From Dipetalonema caudispina (Eukaryota > Nematoda > Chromadorea > Rhabditida > Onchocercidae): DNA of 64,000 bases. The position numbers and the translations under genes were made by a program. The notes beneath the pieces are model-generated. The model ran no database searches and had not been told where the DNA came from. It worked only from the letters and a program-made list of their open reading frames with translations. Shown in pieces: positions 26,413 to 38,410 of the stretch. The stretch's first letter is position 1, and the number at the start of each line of letters is the position of its first letter. The stretch spans positions 48,651 to 112,650 of the forward strand of contig JABVXV010000209.1 of NCBI GenBank assembly GCA_013365325.1, given 5' to 3'.

Positions 26413-29400
26413 TTTTTAGTTCTTTCAGCATTAGTGACAAATGGAAGAGGTATGCAGTTATGCTGAACGTTTAAAGATTGGTGGCATAATTTGAAAGTGT
26501 AACCCAGTTGGATGGATAACTACGTACTACTTTCAGAGGATTGTGTCAAGTGATCCAGGAGTTGAATTGAAGCAACTGGGCGAGAAGCTTTGTCGTCTAA
26601 TAAGCCATTCTTCTGTTGCATCATCGCTGCCCTCTTTGAAGTAAGCTAATTCTGTAATACTGATGATTGACACGTGATACCCTCACAACTATCAGCTCAC
26701 TGAGGTAATCATATACTTGTGAGAGTACTGAGTATCAAATCAGTACAAAACAAATAATCTTTTTTTATGGTTGCATTCATACTATCAGATTTCTTCTGTT
26801 GTTGTTTACCGTAACTATCTATCTGTGCGTATCATTTGAAAGCTTTTCATGCCTCTTTTTTTTTACTTCTTAATTGCTTCCCTTCCCTAGCTTTCGAGAG
26901 ATTCTCGAATCAGCGACGAGTGTTTGGATCCTACGCGATAAAATTTGGAACATCCGCAGCAATTATGCTTATGAATCGAAGTTGTCTTCAGGACGGAACC
27001 ATCCATACATCCTTCTTAGTTCTAGAAATTCGTTTCATACATCACAAACCTCGAAGATGAAAGAACTCGTGATGAATTAGAATTAGCTACAGAAGTCAGT
27101 TCATGAAGAATCCAAGTTCGTCAATGAAGCTTGGAAATAGCTTGTTCAGCAAAGAGGAAATTTTGAGCCAATGAGTAAAATGAATATGCAGGATGGGAAA
27201 TTGTCCGTGATTCAAAACGTCTTCTAACGCTCTTGTTCCACGCCCAATTAATTAAAGCTTACTAGTGACTTTTATGTGGTTTTCTGAGAACTAGCTTTCT
27301 TTGGTTGAGCAGACTTATACTTCATCATTTCTCTCTTTACCCATTTTATTGCTTCCTTCTTTAGCCTTTTACGGAGTTCCTGGCAAGGCTTTGGTGATAA
27401 TCCTGCATTCCTTTGCTTTATGAGCACGCTATCAACATCTGTTCGAAGTAAAATTCTAAACTTTGTCAGCAGTTGGTTTATTGACAAAGAAATTCACTCA
27501 GGTTTTTATGGAAAAACCACATACTGAACAGATAACCCAACTAAAGCCGACAGTATAGTTTAGTTTATGGTTCAGTAGACCCATCCCAACCGGTTTCAAA
27601 TTTTTCTTGATGTTTTCACGGTATGTGTACCAATATATGCAAAGCAGTGTGACAGATTATAATTGCTTGGAATTGGGGAGATTTGTCGATTTCTTTCACA
27701 ACCAAATCATCAACGGCATTTAGTTAATTTGATTGTTGTTTATGATCGATACTGATTTCTTCTATTCGTGAGCAGTTTACGTGTTGTTCTAAATCATTTG
27801 TTTTGCACCGTAACATTCTGTGCTGTTTTCATTTCATTTATAAGTATAAAGTCCACCCTCGTTTTCTCTTTTTTCCTTTTTTTTTCTGGCTTGAACTTAA
27901 CTCTTTGGAATTTTATGACTAATAATAATTCTTTGTCCTATCAGAAGTATTATTATTAAAATATCACTTATATTGCAGTTCGCTATCGTCCAATGGTATG
28001 CCGTCAGCAAAAGTATCCGATGGTTCTCTTGTTTCACTGTCATCATTGAACGATGTCCAAAATCGAGGTACTGGGATAGGGAAATTTCCACTTTTCTATC
28101 ATGTGTTTTTATAATTGATTCATTCCAATTATTATTTGTAGAGAAGACTCAAGAAGAGAAGCAAAAAGAAGTAGAATTGTACAGGCAGTTGAAGAAAAGG
28201 AAAAACGAACTCGAAGAAAAGCTTCTGGCAAAACTTGATGAATTACGGGAAGTATGCATCAAAGAAGCGGTAAACATTTGGAAATCAACAAATTAAGCTG
28301 CATGCAATAACTTTTTTCATTACCATACTTTTTTAAATTGTCACCGTTCTACAGGAAATTACTGGTGAATTACCTAAAGAGATTTACAAGACGCTAATGC
28401 CAGGGGAGGAGGAGCCGAAAGTGAAGCGACGTATTGGAACAGCTTTCTCCCTCAACGAAGAAGTTTTTAAGAGGCCCGTAGATAGTGTTAGTTTTCTATA
28501 TCATCTTATTTTTCAAATTTTATTGCAATATTAAAATTTACATCGTATCTTTCGCCCTTGAAATATCCAACGCTTGAAAACAGCTTCCATGTAAATTTTT
28601 ATGACGCTAGCTTTAGAATGATAGGATTTCTATGCTGGAAGCGGATGTCGAGTTACACAGGAAAATTGTTGCTGCAGCAGAACGTCTAGCTAAAGATAAA
28701 ACAACCAATAAATCGGTGAGGAAAAAGCGCCAAAAAGATTTGATAGCAGCAACTCAGAAATTGCGGGGACTCGAGTTTGGTCTTACGCAGCTCCGACTTT
28801 CGGCTAGCAAACCTGATGTCAGTACTACTATCCGTAATGTTTCTGGAAGTAAAGGTTAATTTTCATTCTCATTAGTTTTATTCATCAGACTACTCACAGT
28901 CATATGATTACGACTGTTTCATCGCTTAATTATCGTTTATCAACTCCGTTTTAATTTGTTGTATATAACTTTATTATTTCCAGGACCCTGGCGAAACTGT
29001 TCAGATTATCAGGTCGAATCGACATCGTTAGGTACTCGAAATGATTCAAATTCACTAATCACGAAATCTTGCCCAGCTACACCACGAGGCTCGTTTCCGG
29101 ATTTACTTACTTCCGCGGAAAACGAGCGAAGTGAAGCAGATGATGATGATGATGATGATGATGGAAAGAGGAGAGCGTCCACGTAAAATCCTTGCTTTTC
29201 TTTACTTTTGTGTTTACGCTTAGATTTTATTTAAGGTTGTAAATGATTGAGTCGAGCAAAAGTAAATCTAAATTAATACTTAAGGATCTAATTTTGTATT
29301 AGGAATCAAAAAGGTAAAGATCTGGAACTTGAAATGAAGGGATTTCATTTACTGAACCCAAACATGTTTAGGGAGTGCGTCCAACGATATCCGTCAACAT

Positions 29401-31702
29401 CAGCCTGCTCCAGCATTCATTCTGCTTATCATGTCAATAATAATAGTACTTTCCTTACTAGTGTCACCGAAAATGGCTTATCATTTGGGAACCCGTCTTT
29501 CGATTCTAGAATGTCAAAGCGTGCACCACCTCCACTTCCTCATCATACCTGTTATTTTCTGCCTGAACGTGAAATATCGTGGGAGAAACTAAAGAACCAC
29601 AACGCTGAAAATCATCATATACCCGTGTAAGTGAAGCACAAGAGAAAATAATTGAATTTCTAAAAAGTAAATCGTGAATGATCAATGTATGTTAGTTCCT
29701 TTAGTCCTGCTGTCGTTCCAGCCAGGTTATGAAGCTCAGCTGATGAGATAACATGACTTTTGGCATTTGTAAATGTGGTATAAGCAAATGCCTTCCTACT
29801 TTTCGTAACATGCAAGATTGTTAAGCGATACATTATTAGTATGGGAACTGTTTGTAAACCAATAGCTTGCTTCTATTAGAATGCAGTTTGATCAGTTGAA
29901 ACTGTGAAATTGTGAATTTTTCATAATTAGGCTAAATTGGAACTATACCATTAAATGGAAATAATTTATTGTTTCAGATATGAAAATATTGGTTATAAAT
30001 CCTGTGTCTCGTACAAAAGTTCCTACAGAGAAATGAATTTTCCTACACTGAATGTAAGTTACTCACAATATCCCTGACATTAAATAGTAGAGCTTTTCAA
30101 TGCTTCGCTAGTTTCCTTTATCTGTAGTAAAATAAACTTAAGATTTCTTTTTTAAACCACGCAGCACTACCCATGCATTTATAAAATCCGTGCATTGGTG
30201 ATTTTTCAAAAATTTTTTGAATTTGATCCGTATTTTTTGGATTGCATTTCAATAATCATATGCAGGACCACACTAACTGCAAAGATCGAGTGCAACGCGC
30301 ATTTTCTGATCATGATTTGCCAGAACAAGGATTTGTTACGACTAAAAGTAGCGACAAATATGAGTCTCGAACTAATTACACTGTTGGGTCTAGTGGATCT
30401 TCAAGAAACATTGCTGATTATGGAACTGCTTTGAAACAACCTTCCTGGAAATATCATTTCGGACAGGTTTTTTACTGATTTTTTCGACAATATGGGAAAC
30501 TTTTGGAACTTTTTTGGATATCTCTTTAGTAATACGAAAAGATGAGAATTAAATTGCAGGAAAATAGCCGCGATGTTTGTATAGTAGAAGCAGGAAGAGG
30601 AAGTAATGATGCGGATCGACAGCCGATGATTCAGCAACAGCAACAGAATAATGAGACTCCACCTTCATCATGCCTTGGACCAAAGTTGGTAAATTCCTCG
30701 TTGGAGACGTATCGGCAGAGCAGTAGTAGTAACTGTTGTAATAGTCCACCTGTTGCTGGTTTATTGTCGAATGATGGAAAAACACCGTTGCGTTACGCAG
30801 TACTTCCAACATCGCGATCATATAACGATGGTTTTACAACAGCAAGTTTGGACAGGCGAGCTATGAAAGAAAGGTTTGTTCTTTGAAATTCAGATTCCCT
30901 AAATTAACATCTGGAAAAAAGTAGTAGTTATTATAAGAGTTTGATCAAAATTCACACAGATCCCTCTCTACATATCTATATATCATCAGGCATTCGAAAT
31001 CCATGTCAACAGGCGAAAAGTCATCGACTGGAGTGATATTTGTAGTTTTTCATGCCTTATATCCATTTACAATGGTATAATTTATCATGGTTTTTTTTTT
31101 TTTTTATTTGTAGACAATCATCCTACAGTTCCGTGGGGTATCACCAGCTCCGATCAACTCAACTGGCAGTTAGTGATATGATTCGTGAAATATGCATTGG
31201 TCAACCAGTTGCCCGGCATTCACCCCTGAGCACTCCTCGATTCACTACTACTTTTCCAGTTTCTGGTTCTGCTAGCGCAGAAAAGAGGTATATTTTCTTT
31301 CAACAAAATGTACTTTTTCAAAATCCCCTAGATATTCCATATTTTATTCATTATGACTGTTTTGCCTTCCAAGGTTTTTTCAGTATATTGGAGATTATTT
31401 TTAGCAAACCTCTTTTGTCAGCTGATGTTCACCGCTACCAGCAACTTTCACCGTTACAGCAACGCAACAGTCCGGAACAGAGTGTGACGTCACCGCGGAA
31501 TGTAGCACAGAGTACCGGTTCCTCATCAAATTTACGCCCTCCACCACCTGCTTATCCAGTTGCTGTACGAAACGGATTATTTGGTCTCAGGAGTCCATTG
31601 GGAAAAGTAATTACAACACCAACAGATCTTCGAATGGATAATTTGAAGAATTATTACAAGGATAAAACGAACGAAAGAAAGAAGAACGCGACAGCTGTTT
31701 GA
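20150..31702 (+). CDS. FRMD4: FRMD4-type FERM-domain scaffold protein
   Basis: Ortholog-like to FRMD4A/FRMD4B, cortical scaffolds that link cytohesin/Arf6 and Par3 in epithelial polarity. Exons: 20150-20340, 21038-21142, 21330-21414, 21572-21660, 21981-22133, 22228-22372, 22709-22782, 23146-23247, 23436-23586, 26537-26640, 27979-28067, 28142-28269, 28355-28486, 28617-28854, 28984-29182, 29303-29626, 29978-30053, 30266-30466, 30560-30873, 31114-31287, 31405-31702. All junctions are in phase and total 1,123 aa (human FRMD4A is about 1,040). The first nine exons encode a FERM domain: IIHLLDGQQLELTIQP, HWLPTDRRVLEYDIPRKS, GIFQYDP, WSLLDNLYYRDRKFSIEV, STAISLHQFYLDQ. Exons 28142-28854 encode the cytohesin-binding CUPID/DUF3338 coiled-coil region (LPKEIYKTLMPGEEEPKVKR, RIGTAFSLNEEV). 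The tail is Ser/Pro/Gln-rich with a seven-Asp run, PPPPAY and a terminal TAV. The start is the first in-frame ATG before the FERM F1 lobe; further 5' exons are possible. Confidence 0.92.
23146..23247 (+). other. Acidic 34-codon FERM insert exon (phase-neutral)
   Basis: This 102-nt exon lies between the F3-lobe exons ending at 22782 and starting at 23436. Both flanking introns have the same phase, so skipping it would keep the frame. It encodes a Ser/Asp-rich loop (DSTGCLDSDDELAKAV). Only its last residues (VRDPTTQ) align with the vertebrate FRMD4 sequence HDPRRASV. The bulk is an insertion relative to the vertebrate proteins I recall. Confidence 0.7.
25335..25362. repeat. TA microsatellite
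   Basis: Dinucleotide TA repeat of about 14 units inside the long FRMD4 intron between 23586 and 26537. A second shorter TA run followed by a T tract lies near 26381-26418. Confidence 0.9.
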
Positions 31703-34700
31703 ATATGATGTTTATTAAATGTAGTATTTTTTCGCTTAGCGTAAAATTGGTTAGAATTAATTAGTATGAACTGATTTGCAATGCAGCGATAATAGATAGC
31801 GGAATGATAACATTCATCTCGTCCGTAGGTGGCTTTGATGCTCTGCATTGAGCTCGAATTAACTCACAAGGAATCAGTAATATCCAAATAACAAAAAGGG
31901 AACTAATTATACCTTACTACACGTCGAGAACATATGGAAGCAAGTGAAGTATGACTGCATTTTAGTTTTGATAGAAATGCTTCAAAGACAGGAGCTAACA
32001 TTATTGATCACAGGTGAAATCCCATATAGTACAGCTATAATCAGAAGGCTTTCTCAGCTTCCTTTTATTATTTGGAGTTGTTTCTTTGAGATGTGATCGA
32101 GAATTTCCATTAGTATATATTTATTGTTCGATATTACCATTTGCGCACTTTTAATACTGTCATCTTCGGTTGGTGCTTTGTTACAATGCCGACTACAAAA
32201 TGAACATTCCTGTAAATGCGGAACTGTTTCCGCATATTCCTCATTTCATTGTTTTCATCTTTCATCCTTCCTTGATGCATCACAATCGTATTCCATTAGT
32301 TGCTTCACATCCTTTGTGATAACATTTCCCAGTGATGGAAGTTTGTCCTGCAAATTCCTGATATCTGTACATGTGCTTCCTTTTCCACAAATCACATTGC
32401 AGTAATGCGTTATTCGATGCCTTTAGCTTCTTCGTTTTATTAGTTTCTTCCCTCACCAGGAACATCGGATTGATCCTCTTTCTTTTAATAAAAAAGAAGC
32501 TAGAGTAATAATGGAAAGCAAAATAATTCAGTATCACATACGGTCATCGGCAATGGCACAATAGTTCTCACTGAATATACATTTCTACGCACTTATTGAA
32601 ATATTTCAAGTATACGGAGTCTGTTTTAGTCCTTCGGCGACTGCAATATTTGTGTATATGTACATATCTCATATTTTTGTATAAGGAATGTTTCAAAGAA
32701 ATGCATATCTCAATTTAAATATCATTTCCAAGCATGAGCAACAGTTTATCCATTTTCTTACATGGGCTTTACTGGATCATACTATCCTTTGTTTTTCTAC
32801 ACTCCACGGCGTCTTGATCGCAGCAGAACAACGAGTAAATGTTGGAACTGAGGTGAAGAACAGGCAAGCTACGGGGAAGGATATCAGAAAATGTAGCCAG
32901 GACCTAAGGGATACGGCACCTTGACATTTTACTTTTTTCTGAATTTCATTGTTCTTTTTTCAGCTCGGTTATTTGCTAAATTTGGGCAGTCGTCTGCGGG
33001 ATCCGGAACTTGAAGTTATACATCGGAATAAAATTTAGACTATCTGTCGTCATGAATCTTGTAGCTTAGTTTCGTAAGGGGTACCATTCGAAAACTCGCA
33101 TCAGTTTTGTGAAAGAAGTATAGAAATTACAGTTCGGAATATGCAAAAATTAGTCACTGAACACTTTGGATAATGTCAGAAGTAGACTATCTAAAGTAAA
33201 TGTACAGAGTTTCAATTTTACTTCGAGAATCAGAATTAATGATGTTGGTCAAAATACGAATTGTCAATGCTTGAAAGCCGGATACTACTTTCAGTTTGAT
33301 CGTCACTGGAAGACAGTCTCATATAACAAAAAGGTATGCTATGCTTAGTAATACCAAACTGAAACATCATCCAATAATATTGTAAATTTTGATCGATTCT
33401 CTAATATACAATTGTTCGTTTTTGAAAGTACAAGCAAGCAAATGGAGTGATCAGTGATTCATTGAATAATACAAGGTGTATACTTGTAAAAATAAAATTT
33501 GTGTATCTGCCTAGTCTGCTACTTTGAGTGAGCAAAAAAATCGGAGCACATTTGGCATGAAGTTGGGCCAAGGAGGGGATATGTTAAGCAGATGCACCAA
33601 TACGCAGTACGTCATAATTTGTAGGCGCATTCACCGCTGTTGCGTGATGTTATCTGAAGACTATAATAACTAGATTTCACTTTCGCACGACATTTGATGG
33701 AAGATAAGTATATGAAATAGAGCTTACATACAAAATAACACTACAACTTTTTATATGATATAGAAATACCTCCGCTGCAAAGGGAAGATTTTTTAAGAAG
33801 CGTATAGAAGTCATGGCAGATAGTCAGATATATCCCATGAAGCAATTCAGACGAAGTTAATAAAAATCTAAAAGTGATCGCTGACAGAGATATGTAAAAA
33901 ATCTGGAAGACTAGTAGTACGGTTAACATTAACTGTTTATCAATTAATACTGATGACAATATAACAATTTCATTGGACATCAACAAATCATAGGAAGGAA
34001 AGAGGAGATGAACCTTACTTCATTGCTCTTTGAGATTCATGATAACTTGCAGATTTCATTCTTATATTTAACTGAAACTAGAATATCAGTAGTTACATCC
34101 TTCCTTCAGCTATCTGACGTTTTTGGATGATGATGATGATAACTACTCATCTGTTATCCAGTGAGATATTCTTCCCCCCTTTCTATCCTACCTATTCTAT
34201 CACATCTGTCGAACTCCTTTTCCATCTTCATCACTTATTTTACCTTCTCTCTACCTTTACATTTCCACTTCAAAGTTTACAATTACTATTGAAGATAACC
34301 ATAAAATATCAACCCGAAGATGATTGATTCAATACAATATTTAGCTGTCTTTAGCAATTCGATTATTAACCGCCGTGCAGAATGACGAGGATGTGTCGAA
34401 GATGGTACCGATGATACGGTGGTGGGATGTGGTTGTCGGGTGGTGAGATTGATTCTTCTATCTCTGCTGCATTTTGGATTGTTTTCTCGTAATGATGGAT
34501 GTTAGCGAAATTGATAACTCTAAGAGAATTTGTCGGCAATATGAACCATCTTGCCAAGCTGTTAGACAGTACTGGACTGTGCTTGCTTGACCCGAGGACA
34601 ACTTGCTTATGGAATATTTAAAGAATGGGATTGACCTTTTCGACCCTTACCCTGGCACTGTATCAGAATGTAGTGGATTAAAATTTAGGCTTCGTTGTAT

Positions 34701-34825
34701 TGTGCAATAATAGATATACATGAGGATTAATAAGATGATCCCATGCGCACATTATAACGCATAGTCAAGAAGTTGCCGATAAATATATGTTTTTCCAGGA
34801 GAACGGGACAGGACATTCGGTGCAT
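31703..34825. other. Intergenic between FRMD4-like gene and makorin
   Basis: About 3.1 kb. A possible ATTAAA polyadenylation variant at 31714-31719 is very close to the FRMD4 stop, so the true 3' end is probably further on. The rest is AT-rich with short frames only. The right end contains a good acceptor (TTTTTCCAG ending at 34798) 27 bp before the makorin ATG, which could be a spliced-leader trans-splice site or the end of a 5' UTR intron. Confidence 0.5.
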
Positions 34826-37222
34826 ATGGCTGCTGGTAAGCATTCAATTCATAACTTCTTGCGAGTCATTGAATTCGAGACTTTATTTCAAATACTTAGA
34901 TTATTACAACTTTGATGTTAGTTGTGTTATTTATACGAACTTTAGATTTGGGAAGGGTGAAAAAATACTGCTAATACGACTATATTAATGCTATTTGTTA
35001 GTAATTATGATTTCTTATCACCACTATCGTTACTACCGATTAAACATGTTAAAGGCAGAGTTTTAGAGCTAAACTGTTTTTATCTTTGTTTAGGGCACAC
35101 GAGTTGATGAGTTATTTTGTTATTGAATTTTAAATAAATTTGCTTCTTTATTTTAGCATCAACAACCATTCTGACGAGTAAAATTTTATGTCGATATTTT
35201 GCGAATAATATCTGTCGCGAAGGTTCTTCATGTCCATTTTCCCATGATCGTAACTCTAAACCGGATCGGACGTGTCGTTACTATCTTATTGGAAAATGTG
35301 CTTTTGGTACATCTTGCAGGTACAATGTTTCCCTCGTTGTTTAGTTCAATTAGTATATTTACAGCTCTTACAGCTGAATCAGATTGAAGCTAAAATGCTT
35401 TCATCAAGCCGCTCAACACATCAAAGCCATAAAAGCGTGAAAAAAAAAGTGAATATTCGTCTGATATTGATAGTTATATTTTCCCTGAGACGGTAACTTT
35501 TATAAAAGTGCATAATCGCAAATGTTATTTATTAGCATCGAACTACCGTGCATGCAACTATTAATAGTGCCAAATGTTTCCCAGGTATGACCATAAGCGA
35601 CCGCCGTTAGATGGGATTAAGACAGCGAAAAGCTTTTCTCATATGGCAGAAAATCCTAACTCAACCAAAGGTAATATTTATCCGAACAGTGTTTCTAAAA
35701 ATTGAATGGTTGTCGTCATATATATTATTAAGATCATCACACGTGATATGATTGGAGAAAAATAGTTGTGCTTAGTGTGCAACCACAATGCGATAACGGC
35801 TTCGGTCCAAGAGCTTTCAGTGGGAGAACAGTTATTGAGTTTGATTTGTAATTGGTAGTAGTATAATACGAAGTGGTTTGATTATTCGTTATTCCAGTGG
35901 TTGAAAATGGTTGCAGCAGTGATGAAATAGCAACGACAGCAGCAGCAGTAAACCAAAGCAATCACGTGTTTTCTGTGGATGCAGCCGAATTTATCCCCTC
36001 TTGGAAAATCTCGGCATTAAGCGAAGTTAATACTGTTGCTTCGGGGTAGGTGAATTACAGGTCCTTTGCAAAGAGTGCATTGTTGCGAAATATAAGATGA
36101 AATGAAAGAATACGAAGATGATTGCAGGTCGTTTAGTTCGCTACCATTATGTCCATATTTCGAAACGGGAAACTGTGACAAAGGTGATAAGTGTCAGTTC
36201 GTGCATGGTGACGTGTGTGATCTTTGTAATGTACCATGCTTACATCCAACAGATACAGAACAACGGGCACAGCATCGACGGGAATGCATGGACGCTCATG
36301 AAGCTGCTATGGAAGAAGCATTTGCTGAAGCACGCTCGGCTGGTAAAGTGTGTGGTATATGTATGGAAAACATTAGGCAAGTTAATATGTCTTATCTTTG
36401 CTAGACTGTACTTTAACTGAGAGTTAAAGGAGAGGGATGTACTTATTTTTAGATAATAATCAAGTCAATTTTAATTATCATGTTTAAACTTGAGAATATA
36501 TATATTTTCAGGGAGCGGAAGAGTCGTTTCGGAATCTTGAAAGGCTGCAGACATTGTTTTTGTTTAGACTGCATCCGGCAATGGCGCCGAAATCAGAATG
36601 ATCATTTCGAGAAGAAGACAGTTCGCAGTTGTCCTGAATGTCGCACTCATTCAGATTTCGTCATTCCCGGTTAATGATCCTTACTCTGTTTTTATCATAA
36701 GAATTTGTTGAGAAATCCTTTTCTTATATTTGGTAAATACAAAAGATTGTTTTTAATAGCAGTATTTAGGAAGATGCTTTAGACTGGGGTTCAATTAAAT
36801 ATTTTATATTTTTTGGAAAAGAAAAACCGAACATATATACACGTTGCAGCCACATACTGGGTCGAGGATCAAGCAGATAAGGATGACCTGATTGCTAAAT
36901 TTCGGGAGAATACAAAACAGAAGCAATGCAAATATGTAAAAGAAGGATATATCGATGATTGTCCATTTGGCAATAAATGTTTCTACAAACATGAACTGCC
37001 AGATGGCACGATCGTGGAGGGCGATAGCCCACGGACTCTTCAAAGGTTCTTTTCCCTACATAAAGTTGATTTATGTTCATGGAAAGATGATGATTTATGG
37101 CGTTTTGCAGACGAAGACGTCCGTTATATTCCGAAGTATGGTCATTTTCTGATTCGGACTCGGAAGATGATTTTTCGAGAATCGCGCAGGGCATTATCAG
37201 TCGAGCATTCAATCTTGTCTAG
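34826..37222 (+). CDS. lep-2: Makorin RING/CCCH E3 ubiquitin ligase
   Basis: Makorin-family ubiquitin ligase and RNA-binding protein; the single C. elegans makorin, LEP-2, controls LIN-28 and developmental timing. Exons: 34826-34835, 35157-35319, 35585-35670, 35898-36045, 36128-36376, 36512-36669, 36850-37045, 37111-37222, giving 373 aa. Three CCCH fingers of C-x7-C-x5-C-x3-H form are visible (starting CRYFANNIC, CRYYLIGKC and CPYFETGNC). They are followed by the makorin Cys/His motif (CDLCNVPCLHP...HRREC), a C3HC4 RING (CGICMENI, then CRHCFCLDCIRQW, then CPEC) and a fourth CCCH finger (CKYVKEGYIDDCPFGNKCFYKH region). The C-terminus is acidic (SDSDSEDDF). The intron 36377-36511 starts with GC (AG then GCAAGT), and only this junction keeps the RING frame. 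The final 65-nt intron is inferred from a frame change. The start follows an acceptor-like TTTTTCCAG. Confidence 0.94.
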
Positions 37223-38410
37223 AATCTTTCTGGAATGTTCCCACCACTTATGCATTATACGTTTTTTTTTTTAGCAATACTGGACATTACTCTTCACCTT
37301 TAAATAGGAAACCACGCAAAAGTTTGTCAAATTTATGGAAGTATTGTTCATTGTCATGAAGTTTCTGTTCTGCTGCTTTCCGTTCTTATTGTATGGTAAA
37401 CTGACATCCCTCTGTCTTTTCATACCAATTATGTACTTGAGTTCTGTTTCCGTTTTGTATTCTGACTACTAGTGTGCTTATTTTTCATTGGGTTCTGTAT
37501 GGTATTTCCGATTGCTAATTTTTCATGAGGAATAACTTAACCATAACTATAATATCATTATGTAATGTTGGTTATAGGAGCTTTAAACTGATTGTATACT
37601 CTGCTTACATTGTTAGGATATCTTCAACTACCATTAACCTATCTTCCGGCTCATTAATCTATTCATTTGATTACTTGTGTGAAACTAATGCCCTAGTGTT
37701 TGTTACTGGTTTCTAATGAAGTGCTGTTCCAGTTAAATCTGGTGTTCATATTTTCAGGTCGGAATAATATTTTCTTATTCATTTTTAAATAATCTTTGGC
37801 AGGATCTCCCCCAATGATTTCCCTGGAATTGGATGTTAAATTAGAATGTTTCTGATCATGGAATGTTTATTATATAAGTGAATTGGGCGAACTGAGAGAT
37901 ATATGGCATTTTGAGCTCCTTGGGAGACTGAAGCGCGTTTGTTTGTAACATACAGTCGCACAGTCTAGTCTGGATGGATATACACTAGCAGTTTGGGAAA
38001 GAAGAGAGAGGGTCTTCTGACCTTATACGACTGTTGATATCCTCATGGAGAGATCCATATTAGCTAAAACGAATTTTAGCCTGAAAGTTTCCCTCCCTTT
38101 ACCTCTACAGCTAGAACTACTGTTTTGATTATGGCTTCGGTCGGACATCCTTTTAATCAGCTGAGTGTGATAAATGAGTAACGAAGCAGTTTAGTAATTA
38201 AATTTGACCTGCATTTACCTGGAATGAGTATCAGAATTGATTGGTCATAATGAATGTGGGTTCACTAATGGACATCTTTTTGCATTATCAGTTTTTGAGG
38301 TCGTACCATTCTCTTAAAAAGTATTGTTAGCAGTTGTATTTTGGCAAAATAATAAATTAGAGAGATGGTAAAGGCCAAATAGACCTCTTCAAAGCGTGAT
38401 ATGTGCATAT
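37223..38410. other. Intergenic between makorin and SPIN90-like gene
   Basis: About 1.2 kb of AT-rich sequence. It must contain the makorin 3' UTR and the 5' flank of the next gene. I see no further coding segment. Confidence 0.5.

Noticed and set aside
27272..27487. 71-codon Lys/Arg-rich minus-strand frame inside the long FRMD4 intron
   Set aside because: Low-complexity basic composition and a short length. No conserved motif supports a nested gene.
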